Notes: a model not told the origin generated them from the letters alone. A stretch of DNA of 64,000 bases from Polydactylus sextarius (GCA_016801845.1 CM028906.1:15359001-15423000), one strand, 5' to 3'. Counted from the stretch's first letter, positions 24,801-36,900 are shown. Translations and numbers: made by a program.

Positions 24801-26221
24801 ATTTTCCAGTCACAATCTCACTTCTCTAACAATTACACTCCTAATGCTTGATCATAAGGAACACTTGTTTTACTTTCTCCAAACACTACCATACTGAACC
24901 TCACTGACCCAAACTGCTACCTAATGAGAGGTGCCGCTTGTGTCCACAGGCGCCACCACAGTGACCACCACACCCAGCCGGGCTGCCAGCGCCACTGTGT
25001 GGATGAGAACCTGGAACGCAGGAACCACTACTTGGACCTGGCAGGCATCGAAAACTACACATCCCGCTTCGGAGCCGGTGAGTGGACCAGAGCCAGGGGT
25101 AAAGAGGGGGGAGAGGGGAGGGAGAAACACAGACCGTGGCCCTTTGAAGCTACATCCAGGGGCCCTCATTACTGCGGCACCTGCTTGGAGCCATTAGGTG
25201 GAACTACCAGCCCACTGCGCTCCTCGCCAGTACAAACATCTGGGCTCAGGCAAGCACAATACATCAAGTGTTCAAGGCTAAAGCCCATCAACAGAACCGG
25301 CTGTTGTGAAGTGAAATATTAGGTCTAATAAGCTTCAGCCTTGATCTGATGGTCAGTGATGACATATGATTATTTGAATGTTGGTTCTGTTAGGAAAGTG
25401 CTAACAGAGATTTGCTTTGTGTCACAGTGTGTCAGGGTTGTCACAGGAAGACAAGACCTGAGATGAAGTTGCCAGAATTTTATCATGTAGCCTTTTAGTG
25501 GATCTTTATTAGTGAGGTCTGAGCTCAATAATTTGCTTAGAATGAATTATTTGTCATCCCTTTCATCCATTTTTGCTGGGTTTTGAGGGCCAATTTAATG
25601 AATTTTAATCACAAAGTCTTGAGACAAATTGTCTCTTTGCAAGTTTGACGCATTTCAGTCCAAATAAACACCTGTGCCTGTTTCACAGCTCCTGCCACAG
25701 AGCCAACGAAGGCAGAGCCTCAGACTCGCTCATCCAACCAGACTCGCTCTCGCTCCCACGAGCCAGAAAATGGCCACTCCCATTCCCACCACCGCCGTTT
25801 GCAGTCTGTTGTGGACACTGTTGCTCCGGACAGCCTCCACCCTCCCCGGACACGAGGCCAAGACTCAGGGAAGCATGCCCTCCGTTCTCCCAAGACCCAC
25901 AGCCGCACACCCCCTGCACAGATCAGCAGCAGGGTGATGAGAAGCCGAGGAGTACCTCCTCCTCCGGCCCTGCCCACTCAGACGCCCCCTCACCAGTCTG
26001 CAGCCCCCTACCGCAAGCACAAGCAGCGGTCCAAGGAGAGCCAGGGTTACCGCGCCTTAGGCCCTCTGGCAGCTTCAGGACCAGTGGTGGAGAAGGAGCA
26101 GGTCAGAGACCTGCCCAGTGTGCTGCTTTATGAGGGGGGCCTGGCTCAACTGGTGCAGCGACACGAGCATCACCACCACCACGAACACCATCACCACTAC
26201 CATCACTTTTATCAGTCCTGA
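16605..26221 (+). CDS. nkd1: nkd1, naked cuticle homolog 1 (5'-partial, seven exons)
   Basis: NKD1 is a cytoplasmic and membrane-associated antagonist of Wnt signalling that binds Dishevelled through its EF-hand region. The exons are 16605-16662, 20566-20669, 20804-20899, 23412-23559, 24439-24520, 24950-25077 and 25689-26221. Each junction is GT/AG and the phases join without a break to give 382 residues and a TGA stop. Visible residues 55-90 contain the EF-hand loop DFDNNGKVTRED; D at loop position 12 is, as I recall, also the human residue. Residues around 180-205 hold the conserved block CVDENLERRNHYLDLAG. The C-terminus is the NKD-typical His-rich tail ending in HHFYQS. Human NKD1 has 470 residues, so about 70-80 N-terminal residues, including the myristoylation site, are missing and probably lie upstream. 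Assignment as nkd1 rather than nkd2 rests on sequence and on the neighbouring nod2 and cyld. Confidence 0.95.
16663..20565 (+). other. nkd1 intron
   Basis: A 3.9 kb intron. It contains a GT microsatellite at about 18418-18438, G-rich sequence near 18590-18630, and a CTTTGATC TCF/LEF-type octamer near 18875. No nested gene was seen. Confidence 0.8.
20541..20558. repeat. (TG)9 tract just upstream of an nkd1 splice acceptor
   Basis: Alternating TG repeats end 8 bases before the first base of the exon at 20566. They occupy the position where the polypyrimidine tract would normally be. Confidence 0.9.
20566..20669 (+). CDS. nkd1: nkd1 coding exon b
   Basis: It encodes VALPPEKTDSCCVEEKM and continues to KQLQFE. 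The acceptor is tgcag and the donor GTGAGT. Phase runs from 1 to 0. It is separated from the next exon by an intron of only 134 bases. Confidence 0.92.
20804..20899 (+). CDS. nkd1: nkd1 coding exon c (first half of the EF-hand)
   Basis: Exactly 32 codons in phase 0, starting ELECAVSVEEDNRQEW and ending in the calcium-loop sequence DFDNNGKVTRE. This block is almost invariant in vertebrate NKD proteins and is part of the Dishevelled-binding surface. Confidence 0.97.
21249..21432. repeat. Teleost interspersed repeat (CAGAATCAGCTTTATTGGCC family)
   Basis: The sequence GAATCAGAATCAGCTTTATT, followed by GGCCAAGTATGTGAACACAT and ACAAGGAATT, is a dispersed repeat I recognise from many fish genomes, usually found near SINE/LINE tails. 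The 3' limit is uncertain because the copy fades into AT-rich DNA. Confidence 0.65.
21854..21881. repeat. Poly-T run
   Basis: About 28 consecutive T residues followed by ACAG. This is likely an antisense retroposon tail or a slippage tract. The combination looks like a strong 3' splice site, but no coding exon follows. Confidence 0.9.
23412..23559 (+). CDS. nkd1: nkd1 coding exon d (second half of the EF-hand)
   Basis: It begins DITSLLHTIYEVVDASVNHS, the helix following the EF-hand loop, and continues KTLRVKLSVAPDSS. The acceptor is cttgcag and the donor GTAAAG. It ends in phase 1, and the split codon is completed by the next exon as Asp (AADLSHPRE). Confidence 0.93.
23560..24438 (+). other. 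nkd1 intron
   Basis: A 0.9 kb intron with a GT/GC-rich stretch near 24318-24385. Nothing else was recognised. Confidence 0.75.
24439..24520 (+). CDS. nkd1: nkd1 coding exon e
   Basis: It encodes LSHPREKNDKCIEDPKSADK and then KTRALL. The exon is Lys/Asp rich and poorly conserved in the family. It is assigned because its borders (cacag acceptor, GTAAAC donor) and its phases 1 and 2 link the flanking conserved exons in one frame. Confidence 0.8.
24950..25077 (+). CDS. nkd1: nkd1 coding exon f
   Basis: It carries the highly conserved NKD block HCVDENLERRNHYLDLAG followed by IENYTSRFGA. It is flanked by ccacag and GTGAGT. Phase runs from 2 to 1. Confidence 0.95.
25689..26221 (+). CDS. nkd1: nkd1 terminal coding exon with His-rich tail
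   Basis: It encodes 177 residues and the TGA stop. It contains TRSRSHEPE, a basic KHKQRSKESQ segment, and the terminal QRHEHHHHHEHHHHYHHFYQ motif shared by vertebrate NKD1. The middle is Pro/Ser rich and likely disordered. Confidence 0.97.
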
Positions 26222-27334
26222 ATTTTCACCCTGTCTGGGACAGCTCAGCACTTGTGCATCCCCAAACCCAGCCAGGCCTGCAGACACTGACAGTGAGCCT
26301 CCCTCTCAATCGCGGTGCAGTTATTAGTGGATACAGGAAACGGGGAGGAGACGAGGATCATGGGAGGGGCAATTCAGTGCTGAGATGTTATTAACCAGTA
26401 TTATAAAAAATGTTGGTCAGACATGCATAAGCTCGGGTATGCAGCAGGTCTGAGGATTATGGCTGGGGCCTGAGAGGAGGGACGGTGGGACAGATTCAAC
26501 AAACAGTTCATAAGCTCCTCTCACCCTGACCTCGTATCCCACTACCTGATGAACTTTACGGCTCCAAACCAGCACCACAACCCTTCCAGACCACTAAGCC
26601 AAAAGGTTTTTAAGGAACAGGGGAGAAAGACTGTGGTGTGAAGATGAAACTAAATGAAGGAAAATAGGTGATAGAAGAGCAGGGCATAGCGTGTGTGTGT
26701 GTGTATGTGTATGTATGCGTGTATGTGTATGAAATATTGTGTCAATGTGTGGGCGTAGCAAGAGTGTGTGTTTGCGCGTGAGTGTCACGACACTGGTGTC
26801 TGTTGAAAACCACTTGAAGTGCGCTCATGGGTGCGTGAGTATTTAAAGCTGGCTGTCGGGCACGGTTTTGAAGATGAAAATGAAGATTCTGATCTAAGCA
26901 CGCAATACCCCGTAAGCAAGTTTAATAGGAGGGAAAATGTCAAAATGTTATAAAGTAAAAAAAGAACAGAGATCCCAAATCCGCTGCTACCTCTAATTTT
27001 ATCCTAATTGTTGTTGTAATGGTGACTTTGACTAAACGTTGAGAGGTTATTTTCAAATTACTTCGAAACTTTTTTTTGAAAGAAGAGAAATCGTGTCATA
27101 ATCTGCAGTACTGAAGTGTTCAACAGCTCCTTGCTTTTATTAGCTAACATTTAATGTACATAAGGTATATATTGTCATCAATTTTATAAGCTTTATTGAT
27201 AATGTGATATCTTTGTATTCACTATCTGAAGCTTTTATGTTTGTTTTCCTACACAACTGCATATTATAAGACCACTAGGAGCCCCATTCTGACTAAAATA
27301 TGTACAACTGTATTTTAATTGCTCGGTCTTACAC

Positions 27335-27383
27335 CCTCCCTCACTCCCTCACTCCCTCACTCCCTCACTCCTCTCTCTCTCTT
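27335..27383. repeat. (CCCTCACT)n tandem repeat with a CT tail
   Basis: Four to five near-perfect copies of an 8-base CCCTCACT unit pass into a CT dinucleotide run. All pyrimidine-rich on the + strand. Confidence 0.9.
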
Positions 27384-29906
27384 TCAAATTTCTCACCATG
27401 TGATTAGATGCGTAACTGTGACCTTGTAATTATGTCTGAATGACTAAAATCCCAACTCTCAGTAGTACTGCTCAGTAGTGTGGATTTCTTGGTTGTACTT
27501 TTGAATACATATCGAAGTAAAATACTTTAACAGTTTAGTTCATCTAAATTATTAATTTAATGGCCCTCATGCTGTTCATGTAGACCGCTAGTATCTGGGT
27601 TCTGCATGAAGATGAGTTGGAAGAGAGACGGTGTGATCTATGCTATGAGAGAAGCAGACCTTTTACTATATTCTGCAAACTTTAAGACCCTTGTTACATC
27701 TAGCCTTTCAGAGGCTGATGTATTCATTTATCAGTAAGAAGTTTACATAAAAAAAATCCTCATTGCCTAAGCAGTTATGTAAATTCACACCTTTCATATG
27801 CGGCATAGTTTTTCTTTTTGGACTTTTCCATGCCAGCACTTTCCCTTACAGCTCTGTTGTCCAGGCCCTCAGCGCGGCCCAGGGTCACACGGCTGCTCCC
27901 TCTGTTTCCATGGCATCTTCCTGTTCCCCAGCTGTCAGCAGGTCTTTCTTTGTGGTGCAGCGGGGCGAGGGACCTTTCAGCTGTCTCATTCCTCTGGTGC
28001 TGGATAACACTGGGCCCGGCCCGCAGTCTCCACTAGACCCATAACTCACCACTGCTGCTTTCCTGCCAGCACCAGGGACTGTCTGCTCATCCTGTTTCAT
28101 GGTGCTCTGTGGGCGCTGCCATAAACACGCAGCTGTCGATGGCACCGATGTGGGAAAAAAGATATTTTACCTGTGTCACGTCAGTTTGGAGAGAGACAGT
28201 GAAATGAGGGCTCTGAGTACTCTTTCTTCCTGATAATCTTAGTAACCACACATTCTTTTTTCAGCATAATTCAACTGGAGCCAGACTCTTAACCTTTAGC
28301 AATGAGAGTTTAAGTGCCTCGCTGTGAGGTAGCCCCGTATACAAAACCAGACCCTGTCATCATGTGAAGGCTTCATGCCCAAACTGTCCCCTATATTTGA
28401 CTGTGTTAGTCTGTCATAAGCGTGTGTGTTTTTGTGATGAGCAAGAATGCAGTGTATGCCAGTCTTGTCTTCAGCCCAGCGATGTCCTCTCACAGCTGCG
28501 TGCTGTCCTTTAGCAGAGGCACCAGTCAGACGGGTTATCTCACGGGACCCAGTGGTGAAAACGGCGTCATTTCCCTGAGGGGGATCACAGCTGCTCCATA
28601 GCTCAGCTTCTTCACCTCACCCTGCTTTTTTTTTCTTTTCCTGGACAACAACAAGTCCTTGCTACTGGACCCAACGTAAATGTAACACTGTAACTTCTTT
28701 TTCAAAACTTTCGTCTCACCCAAAACGGTGTTGATACCAGTGTGTGACTCTCTGAACAGGAATAGTGTGGAAAAGGTTGACTGGTTGTATGAATGTACAC
28801 TAAGCAGGCGACTGCTCATCCAGCGGGGTGGTCTGATTCGACACAGTAAGTGAGGGTTTTAGGTGAAAGGCTCAGTCAAGACAAACAGTCAGGTTGTGTT
28901 TTTTTCAAACTTTTTTTAACCAGAAAGAATTTTACTGAGGACACAAAACTGCTTTCTGTTAATTCTCTGCTTCACATTCATGAAATTGAAAGTCACACCA
29001 GAAACTACAAATGTACTTTCAAACCTTTGAGCACAAATCAGAGCCACTGGAGCAACTGGGGACGATTTGCTTTGCTCTGAGGCAAACAATAACATTTGTT
29101 TAGGGTTGGGAAACTTATTATTCTGTGTTATCACAAAGACTTCTGTAGAGGGAGTGAACCTCCTTCAAAAACCATATGTTCTCACAAACCTCATCCTCAA
29201 AACCTACAACTGTCTTTATCTCATAAAATGATCATTAATGTCATACTGTGGCAGAGTTTGCCACGAGATCATGTCAGCTTTTTCCCTCTAAATCTGCCAG
29301 AATTTGTTTGTATTATTTTGTTTGCTGGATTATTATGTGAGAGTGGGTGTAACTTTAATATTTGAAATTATGAATGCCTCTTTCTGGAACAAAAATCACA
29401 TCATACAAACTCATCACTTTCTGTCCTGTTGTATAGGATATCCAGCATTTCAGAGCCACCTCTCCATGTTAATACAGTATGTATTGCTCCACTAATATCT
29501 AAGTATCAACGTGTTATTTTTTAATCTGATGTATATAGTGGACTGCAGACAGGTTAAACCAGCATCATGTAGAAAGAAAATAAGGCTTATTTATAATTAT
29601 TGACTGTCAAGCTATCTCACTTGCCTACTGTCAGCTAGTACTTGTAGTACAATATCCGCCACGCCAATCTGACTCGGCAGGGAGGAATAACTCTCTGCCT
29701 TTAACGCAAGCTGTTTCTGTATCCACACTCAAACTCACTTTCACTAGGTATTTGTTGTAAAAGAAAATTGTTTAGCACTAGCTGTTTTTCTCCTTCTCCC
29801 CTCCCTCCTAATGTTTTTCATGACTTTGTTTAGATTATATAGATTGTATTTGATTAATTGCTTTATTTATTTGATAGCAGATCTGTGCCAAGGGAAATAC
29901 CCTTTT

Positions 29907-29912
29907 ATTAAA
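29907..29912 (+). terminator. Candidate nkd1 polyadenylation signal ATTAAA
   Basis: An ATTAAA hexamer 3.7 kb after the nkd1 stop. A T-rich element (ctttatttcatttttc) lies about 40 bases downstream, as expected for a cleavage site. It is unproven, and other AATAAA hexamers occur further on, for example at 30952. Confidence 0.35.
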
Positions 29913-29989
29913 GTATGAACCTGTTCCTTATAAATTGACTGACTTCTGGAGTGACTTTATTTCATTTTTCAGTGATAGTGTGCATATTT

Positions 29990-29991
<2 letters not shown>

Positions 29992-30021
<30 letters not shown>
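29992..30021. repeat. (TA)n microsatellite
   Basis: About 15 TA units in a row. Confidence 0.95.
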
Positions 30022-30024
<3 letters not shown>

Positions 30025-30104
30025 GAGATAATTACTTCTGCCTCTGCACAGTAAAATACAAACAAACAAAACAAAAAAACACAGTCAACTTGGATGTGAG
30101 TCCT

Positions 30105-30345
30105 CTATTTTGGGAAATGTTTTTGCTTTCTTGCTGAGAAAGAACAAGATGTAGCAAGTTCATTAGTGAGCTTCAGAGGTGCCAGGAGGTGGTTTTAATG
30201 GAGCTTCCTCTTTCTAGTCTTCATGCTAGGCTACGTTAGCTGGTTACAGGCAGTGTCTTCATATTCACCACACATACACCAGAGTGGTAGTAATCTCCTT
30301 TAACTCTGGGCAAGAAAGCAAATGCAAATGGGGATATTTTTCTAT
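30105..30345. mobile_element. Teleost MITE with terminal inverted repeats
   Basis: The ends carry inverted copies of a GGGAAAT..TTTGCTTTCTTGC type sequence: TTTTGCTTTCTTGC on the left near 30121 and GCAAGAAAGCAAATGC on the right near 30330. The interior carries AGTGAGCTTCAGAGGTGCC, CTTCATGCTAGGCTACGTTA and CTTCATATTCACC. I recognise this interior from a repeat family that is abundant in fish genomes. The copy is diverged. Confidence 0.7.
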
Positions 30346-32125
30346 TAGGTGTTAAAAACTTCTGCCATACAACTAACATTATACTATACAACACACCACT
30401 ATACTGCCTTACATTTATTTTCTTCTTCCTTTAGATTCATTCAAGGACCATTTAACATCAGATTCTTACACATGGATGTTGTGAAATAGCATCTGATGCA
30501 CAGGTTACTGTCTCTTCCTTTTACAGGCTGTATGTAAAATTGTCATTGGTTAAACACATAAAAATAAAATACAGAAGACTGTTCTCAAACCATATCCACA
30601 TCTATAATAAACCTTAATTTCACCTGACCTGCACGGGCACGTGGAACACATGCACATACTCTAAAACAGAACAACCACAAAGTCTAGCTGTGAGGCCGCA
30701 GTTCTCTCCACTGAGCAGCTGTGTCATTTATGGCTATATGGAGATCAAAATAAGAAACCACTGGATTTACTTAAAAGAAGGTCAGTGCTGTTTGGTACAA
30801 CATGTTTATGGTTGCTTTGCTATACGTTTATACAAATCAGACCCACATTCTGTTATTTGTCTCCAGTGCAGATCAAGTTTCTTGTGCATTGTGAACTTTG
30901 TTGTATGTTTTTTTTATATTTTATTTTGAAATGCATTCATTCTTTAATTTAAATAAATTAAGATGGACTGATGTGAAGGGTAGGGGGGAAACGTGTGTGT
31001 GCATGTGTGTAGAGTGGAGTAAAGCTCCTCCCTACTGTATCTAAACCGTGGTGTCACAGAGGGCTCCCAAATCTGGCTGACCACAGCGGCTCACCGCGAC
31101 ACACTCTCTACATGCACACACACTTTCATCTGCAGCTTAGCAGCTTATCTCTGGTTGGGGCAACCACAGTGAGTCTGCCTTTTGGCAACGTGATATGGCC
31201 TCCTCTCACGAACGCGCCTATTCGTGTAAGCGATGCAAGAATAACCTGCAGAACTTCAGTCATTATTACAAATGATTTCTATTCACAGCTTACCAGGTAA
31301 TTATTACCACCGCTTCACACACGTCAGCTATTAAAAGAATTAGTTGTCAATGTCAGTGGTGCAAAGTTAAGTGTATTACATCACATCATATACATGCCCC
31401 TTCGAAAATGTTTTTTTTTTTTTTATTCTGCCCCCTTTAATTTAAACTAAGCCAAATATTCAGAATTCAAAGTACTTTTGTTATTTTAAAGTCTTCTCCA
31501 CATGGACATCTATTCTATTTATAGGCATCAGACTCACTTTCAAAGTCAACTCCTCAGATGAAACAGGCTTACATGTGATTATCCTGGAGGTTTTTCAATT
31601 TTAAAGACATGAGCAGATATAGTCCTGGCCTGACATGTATCATTAAGTACATATAAATGACAGACAATGAGGACATTACAGATCCTGTGATTATCACAGA
31701 ACAAAGCCATTTAATCTGGAAAAAAATGAGAATATAAGCCTACATTTAATTTTTTACCTCTTTCAGTCATATTGCCAGTGCATCACTCAAGACGTAGTTT
31801 CGTAAGCACTTGGCAAACCTAATAGATTCCATATTTGCTCTGTGTAAAGCTGTCTCGCTATATTTGCCATAACTAAAGAAAACCATGACAGCTGTACAGT
31901 ATGAGTGAGAACTGCTGTCCTCATTCATACTGTGCAGATTAAAGGAAGGCAAATAACTTCTCAAACAACACACACCATGAACAATAATTAACCCTGAATC
32001 ACAGAGATTTTTATTTAAATGTTGGATTCTGAATCACAGGATTCCAACCATCCTAATACTGAACAGGTGACACATTGTTTTTTGGTCATATGAAGTGCAG
32101 ATTGTGCGATCAATCCACCAAGAAC

Positions 32126-32509
32126 TCATTGTCTTTGCCCTTTCAAGTGATCTGAAATATAATGCAAAAAAAGCTCAAAAACTCCCCCAAAAAACTTTTC
32201 TTGTATTTTTATTTCATGTCTTAGATGCGGTATAGCCGAAGGGGCAATTTCCTCCTGCATCCTCTCTTCTTGGTAGTCTGGCAGTTTTTTTTTTTTTTTT
32301 TTTTTTTTGACATTTTCTTCATTTTTTCCTCTGACTTTGATCTGTTCTCCTTTCAACTCTTCACATATGTTGGTAATAGCTTTGGTGTTCATGGAGATTT
32401 TCTTCTCCGGTGCAGGGTAACGGTTTGATAATGCATTCACGCCTTTTGAAATGACAGCAATGGAGACAGTGTCCTTCCTCTCATCTATAAGCTTGCGTCT
32501 GCTGCTCAA
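32126..32509 (-). other. Unidentified open frame, possible exon or relic
   Basis: A 127-residue open frame with ordinary amino-acid composition (RRKLIDERKDTVSIAVISKG, then EKKISMNTKAITNICEEL) that is interrupted by a Lys run encoded by the poly-T tract at 32285-32308. The frame stays open a little upstream of the first ATG. I recognise no family. It could be part of a decayed retrocopy or transposon, or a chance frame. Confidence 0.15.
32285..32308. repeat. Poly-T run
   Basis: 24 consecutive T residues. Confidence 0.95.
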
Positions 32510-32899
32510 TCTCTTGGTACAGGACTCTTCATAGGTGTGTCAGGCAAAAGAAGTATGGAACATGTTTTACAAGTTAGAACTAAAGTTTGCTTTGGAGATT
32601 TTCTTTTGAAGAAAGATGATCTACAATTGCTTACTACATTAACTTTCAACTTTCGTCATTATTAAAGCTCCTGTAAAACTTATGTACATGAAATATTGGT
32701 TTACTGTAATTTGATGCCGCACATACTAAAATATTCAATTATTCATTGTCCATGTAGTTACTAACAGTACGTATAATAACTAGTCCGACTATGCTCTCCA
32801 ACAGTATGTTTTGCATTATTGGTAACAAATCATTAACACAGTAAAATAATATTGCACTGATGGTGTTTTTGTGATACTGCATAATGAATAGTTTAATTT

Positions 32900-33060
32900 T
32901 TAGTTCTAATTACATTTTGCATTTAATGTACTTGTACTTTTTATTAAATAACATGTTCTATTCAGGGATTTTACTGATAAATAAGGCCTTTTACACTGTG
33001 CTTTTGCAATTTATACTGAAGTAAAGGATCCAAGTGCAGCTTCTACCACAGCTGCTAACA
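32900..33060. repeat. Decayed teleost dispersed repeat (AAGTAAAGGATC family)
   Basis: The sequence ACTGAAGTAAAGGATCCAAG, followed by CAGCTTCTACCAC, matches the end of a common fish repeat that reads ACTTAAGTAAAGGATCTGAA then TACTTCTTCCACCACTG. The boundaries are not clear. Confidence 0.45.
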
Positions 33061-33946
33061 TGCATTTTTCTTTATTATTTGAAGTTTGTGGTTTGATGAA
33101 ATTTCAATGAATCTCCATGGGTGTTAGCTCCAAAATACAAAGATTTATGGGTATATTTACAGATGTTGACATGATAGTTTTTTCATATTTGGAAAGCCCT
33201 CCAAAAAGAACATGGAGCACTTGAGAGAGACCGAACCACTAAATATGAGGAATAACAGCAGATACCTCTTGCTGAGCCATATCAGCAAATGAAAATCCCA
33301 AAATGATTTGTTGCATTTATATTATACAGGTATGTTTTATTGCTTTAATTTAAACTTATATTAAACACTACGCCTAAGTCATAACTAAAACCTTTCTGGA
33401 CTTCCCCAAAGGTTGCACTGTATGAAAGTTCATAGATCTTAACTTCTCAACATAAACAATGATGAAAAAGTCGATTTTTGTTAATAAGTCGATAAGTTTT
33501 GATGAATTTCTGAATTCTCAGCAGTGTAGTGCACAAAGGTCAGTGGCTCACAACATGGGAAGTTTAGATCTCAGCAAAAGGTACATGATCATTTATAGAT
33601 GAGCACCAAACACAGCAATTACAGTGAGCAATTAGTTTGAGAATCATCCCCCAGAGACCTGTACACTTAATACTGTAGAAAAAAAAGTGCAGTGATAAGG
33701 AGTAATGGTCTCAGTACTGCTCAGCATGGAGGTATTTAAGACTACAATCTGAAATGATTAATTCATGCACTTACCTTAAGGCTGTCTTGCCCAAGAGAAT
33801 AAGCAAGTACAAGAACAAGATAATGTATATACACTGTGTAGTGTAATTATAGTGCGAGTACAAAGTACAAGTAGTTCAATGCAGGGGGATTACACCAGCT
33901 TCTTTTTAGTAAATCAGAGACTTAATGACTATTATAAACATCAATC

Positions 33947-33971
33947 TTTTTTTTTTTTTTTTTTTTTTTTT
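33947..33971. repeat. Poly-T run
   Basis: 25 consecutive T residues in AT-rich intergenic DNA. Confidence 0.95.
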
Positions 33972-36900
33972 ACATTTTGTTTAATACAGTTTTCAGACAT
34001 TAATAACCAAATCTGTGTTTTTTCTATATTTGGAGCTATGAAAAGCTCTGTGACTCGTAGAAAAATCCAACATTAGCAGGAACTATAATGGGATAAACCT
34101 TTCCTGTGCATGCGCACAGTGTTGTGTTTGTACGCCGTTACAGTGAATTGTCTTTTTTCACAGGACTATAGCCTATTTCTGTGTAACCACTGGCAGAAAA
34201 ATAATGATATTGACTTAAATATGGGGAAATGAGAGGCTGCCATAATATGTTCTGTGTGCTTTGTTTCCAGCAGATAGGAAAAGAGCTTTGAAGTGTGGAT
34301 TGGCACAGCAGGGTGCTAGCTTCTGTAAAAGCAGGATGCTAAACGCTAAGGGATGAGAAGGACATGAGGTAGCCTATTACCAATACAGGAGCACAGAGAG
34401 AAAAAAAAGCAAATCCAATGATAATGTACATCTGTTCCAGTGAATTTATGAGCTTTGAACATTTTTTCATGTGGGATAAGTGGATCCTTTTTCTTACAGA
34501 ATCTCAGAACTTCAAAGCAGATTCGCTTTGGATAATGCAAATGATCGGAATATGCCGGTTCCTGCCTACTCAAGAGCATGAAAAGCAAGAGGGAAAGGGG
34601 AGAATTAAAGCTAATTGGCATGGAAGTCTTTTATGTGTGGAAAGAAGGGCAAAAATAAAACACTTCAATTATTGTCAAGTTCATTCAATTAGGAAACAAG
34701 CTGACAAAGTGTTAAAGTTCAGTGCCCGATCCAGTATCCATTTACATTAAATGTTACTTTTCACTGCCGATATTCTCCTCGTCATATCTGATGAAATTAC
34801 AATTAGTAGGATTAAATTCATCCTATAATAACCATGATGGCACTAGAGAGAGAGAGAGAAAGAGAAAAAAAGACTGCTCTGTTCAGCTCTGATACTGCAA
34901 TGGCTGCGGCCTGCGGGTGGAGGTTGCATATCTGCTCGACCAGAATTTTGCTGTTTATGCACAGCACTTGTGAGTGTCATTAACCGTCATGCTGCCCAAA
35001 AATATATAAAAAGCCATCTTCATTTAGCAAGAAATATTCATAAACAAAGCTAAGTAACTGACCGAATTGCCACCTTCATTTTTTAATGACAGATATTTTT
35101 TTCTTCAAATTGATGACAAGCAACTCAACCACAAAGGGCCCATTTGTCTAAGAGTGATTTTTCATCGCACAACATCTTCACCAGTACCATCAGTTTTACA
35201 CTTAATTAACTTAATCGCATTTGTCAGCTGCTAAAACCAAAGGTCCTTTGAGGATAAAAGTAAAAATACCTTAGTCATGGGAATCATTTCTAGACTTAGT
35301 TGACAAGTTTTACATACTGGTTTCCTGAAACCACAGGAAATTAGTTTGATTGTGATAATTTGCACTTGATCCTTTTTTAATTAGAGGATAATTTTGATGA
35401 TAAGTACAAAATCATTAATGAAATGCTCCGACTAACATTTGTTTTGCATGTAAGAAAAATATGATATACCTTAGTTACTATGTCCTATTGCCCAAAAACT
35501 GTCACAAATTAATGATCACACAAACTGTCGTTCTGCTATAAATCTTAAAGCATTACAACCCAGTGTAACCTGTGGCTGAAAAAAGATCCCAACAGATGTT
35601 CTGTTTACTCCTGTTTGTTCTATTTGTACTGAGTTGTACTGAGGCAGAAAATACAGGGCTATTTAGCCCTTTACCCCTTTAACACGCTTTTTAATGAATG
35701 TATCCTCAGTAGGAATAAACATGTTTGAGGTTGAGAACCAGCTGGCTCAGGGAAACTGAACAGTATTTTTGTGATGGTTTGGTTTTTAATGGGAGTTATT
35801 CACTACAGGAAAAAAAATCAGACAAGTCTTATCCTTCATGTATGCAGGTATCTGAGTAAGTAAAGTTGCTCCATTTTCTTATCAATAGTTAATCATTAAA
35901 CAGTAATGGATGTTTGCCTCTTCACGGACATTTTACTTACACCTTAAACCAGAAAATCAATAACAATTCCTTTCACTTTAATAAGATGTGACACTCACCA
36001 TAGCGTATGCTGTGAACACAACCACCACTGTGGCAATATACACTGTTCCCTTTTCACTCGTTCATTCACTTTTCATTTCGCAGTGAGCACAGTTCAACTT
36101 TCCAAATTCCAAATCTGGTGCCTGGACTTCTAGAGACCAAATCCAGACTTCTAGAGATAGCAAATGAATAAAACAAGGCTCCAGAAAGTTGCATTGGGTT
36201 TTAGTAGATCATTGGAGCTCTTTCTTTTTGCAACATCAAAGGGGAGCCGTGGCTCTTTGATGTGGCAGCATGCTGTTTAAGGTACAGAGTGAATGGAGAG
36301 ATGTCAAGCTGCAAGGTGCCTCTGTAGTTTACGTTGAGTGCTGCAGAGAGCTGCAGATGAAAGGAGCAAACAGAGTTTGATAATGAATGTCCAACAAGTA
36401 GGACCCATCTCAGACAGCGCACACTCAGTGGGGTGCCTGCGCTAACCTTGAGCCCAGTACCCCAAACCTTGGGTAGACACTGGAGACCAGACTCCATCAA
36501 CTTTGCCTCTCTTGAAAAAAAGGGGGCTCTCACATGTGAGCTTTAATCTTCCTGTCAATTAAATCCTGATTGACATACACACCTATGCAGACATGGTCAC
36601 ACACACATGTGCTCCCCATAGCCTGTTGCCTCTAAAAGAGATGCCATCCGCTTCCTCTGCTGAAGCCTCTCTCTCTGGCCTGGAGAGGCCTTTTTCTAAT
36701 TATACACTAATCCTTCCAGTGCATGAGTAAATTTGAGGCTTGAATTGCTCTGTTGCTACAGTATTGTTGTACATAGTGATCCTCTTACAGTTAATGTCTC
36801 CATTAATCAAATAAGGTAATCCAACGTTATTTGTTATCCCTCTGTGTATGTGGGATATGAGATTACAGGTTTTAAGACTTGACATCATTGATTAAGTGGT

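Larger units (their letters stand above)
26222..29935 (+). other. nkd1: Probable nkd1 3' UTR and downstream sequence
   Basis: No coding signal follows the stop. The first convincing polyadenylation context is ATTAAA at 29907-29912, with T-rich sequence about 40 bases downstream, which would give a 3' UTR of about 3.7 kb. The stretch includes a TG tract (26691-26720), a CCCTCACT repeat (27335-27383) and a GC-richer patch (27840-28140). A shorter 3' UTR cannot be excluded. Confidence 0.4.

Noticed and set aside
25720..26287. Long open frames in other phases and on the minus strand over the last nkd1 exon
   Set aside because: They are shadows of the GC-rich, low-complexity nkd1 coding sequence, which has conserved protein motifs in its own frame.
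27335..27383. CRISPR-like or telomere-like array
   Set aside because: It is a simple 8-base tandem repeat with no spacers; the rest of the window shows no prokaryotic features.
36201..36533. 110-residue minus-strand open frame in the intergenic region
   Set aside because: No motif, no splice context and no family resemblance; probably a chance frame in slightly GC-richer DNA.
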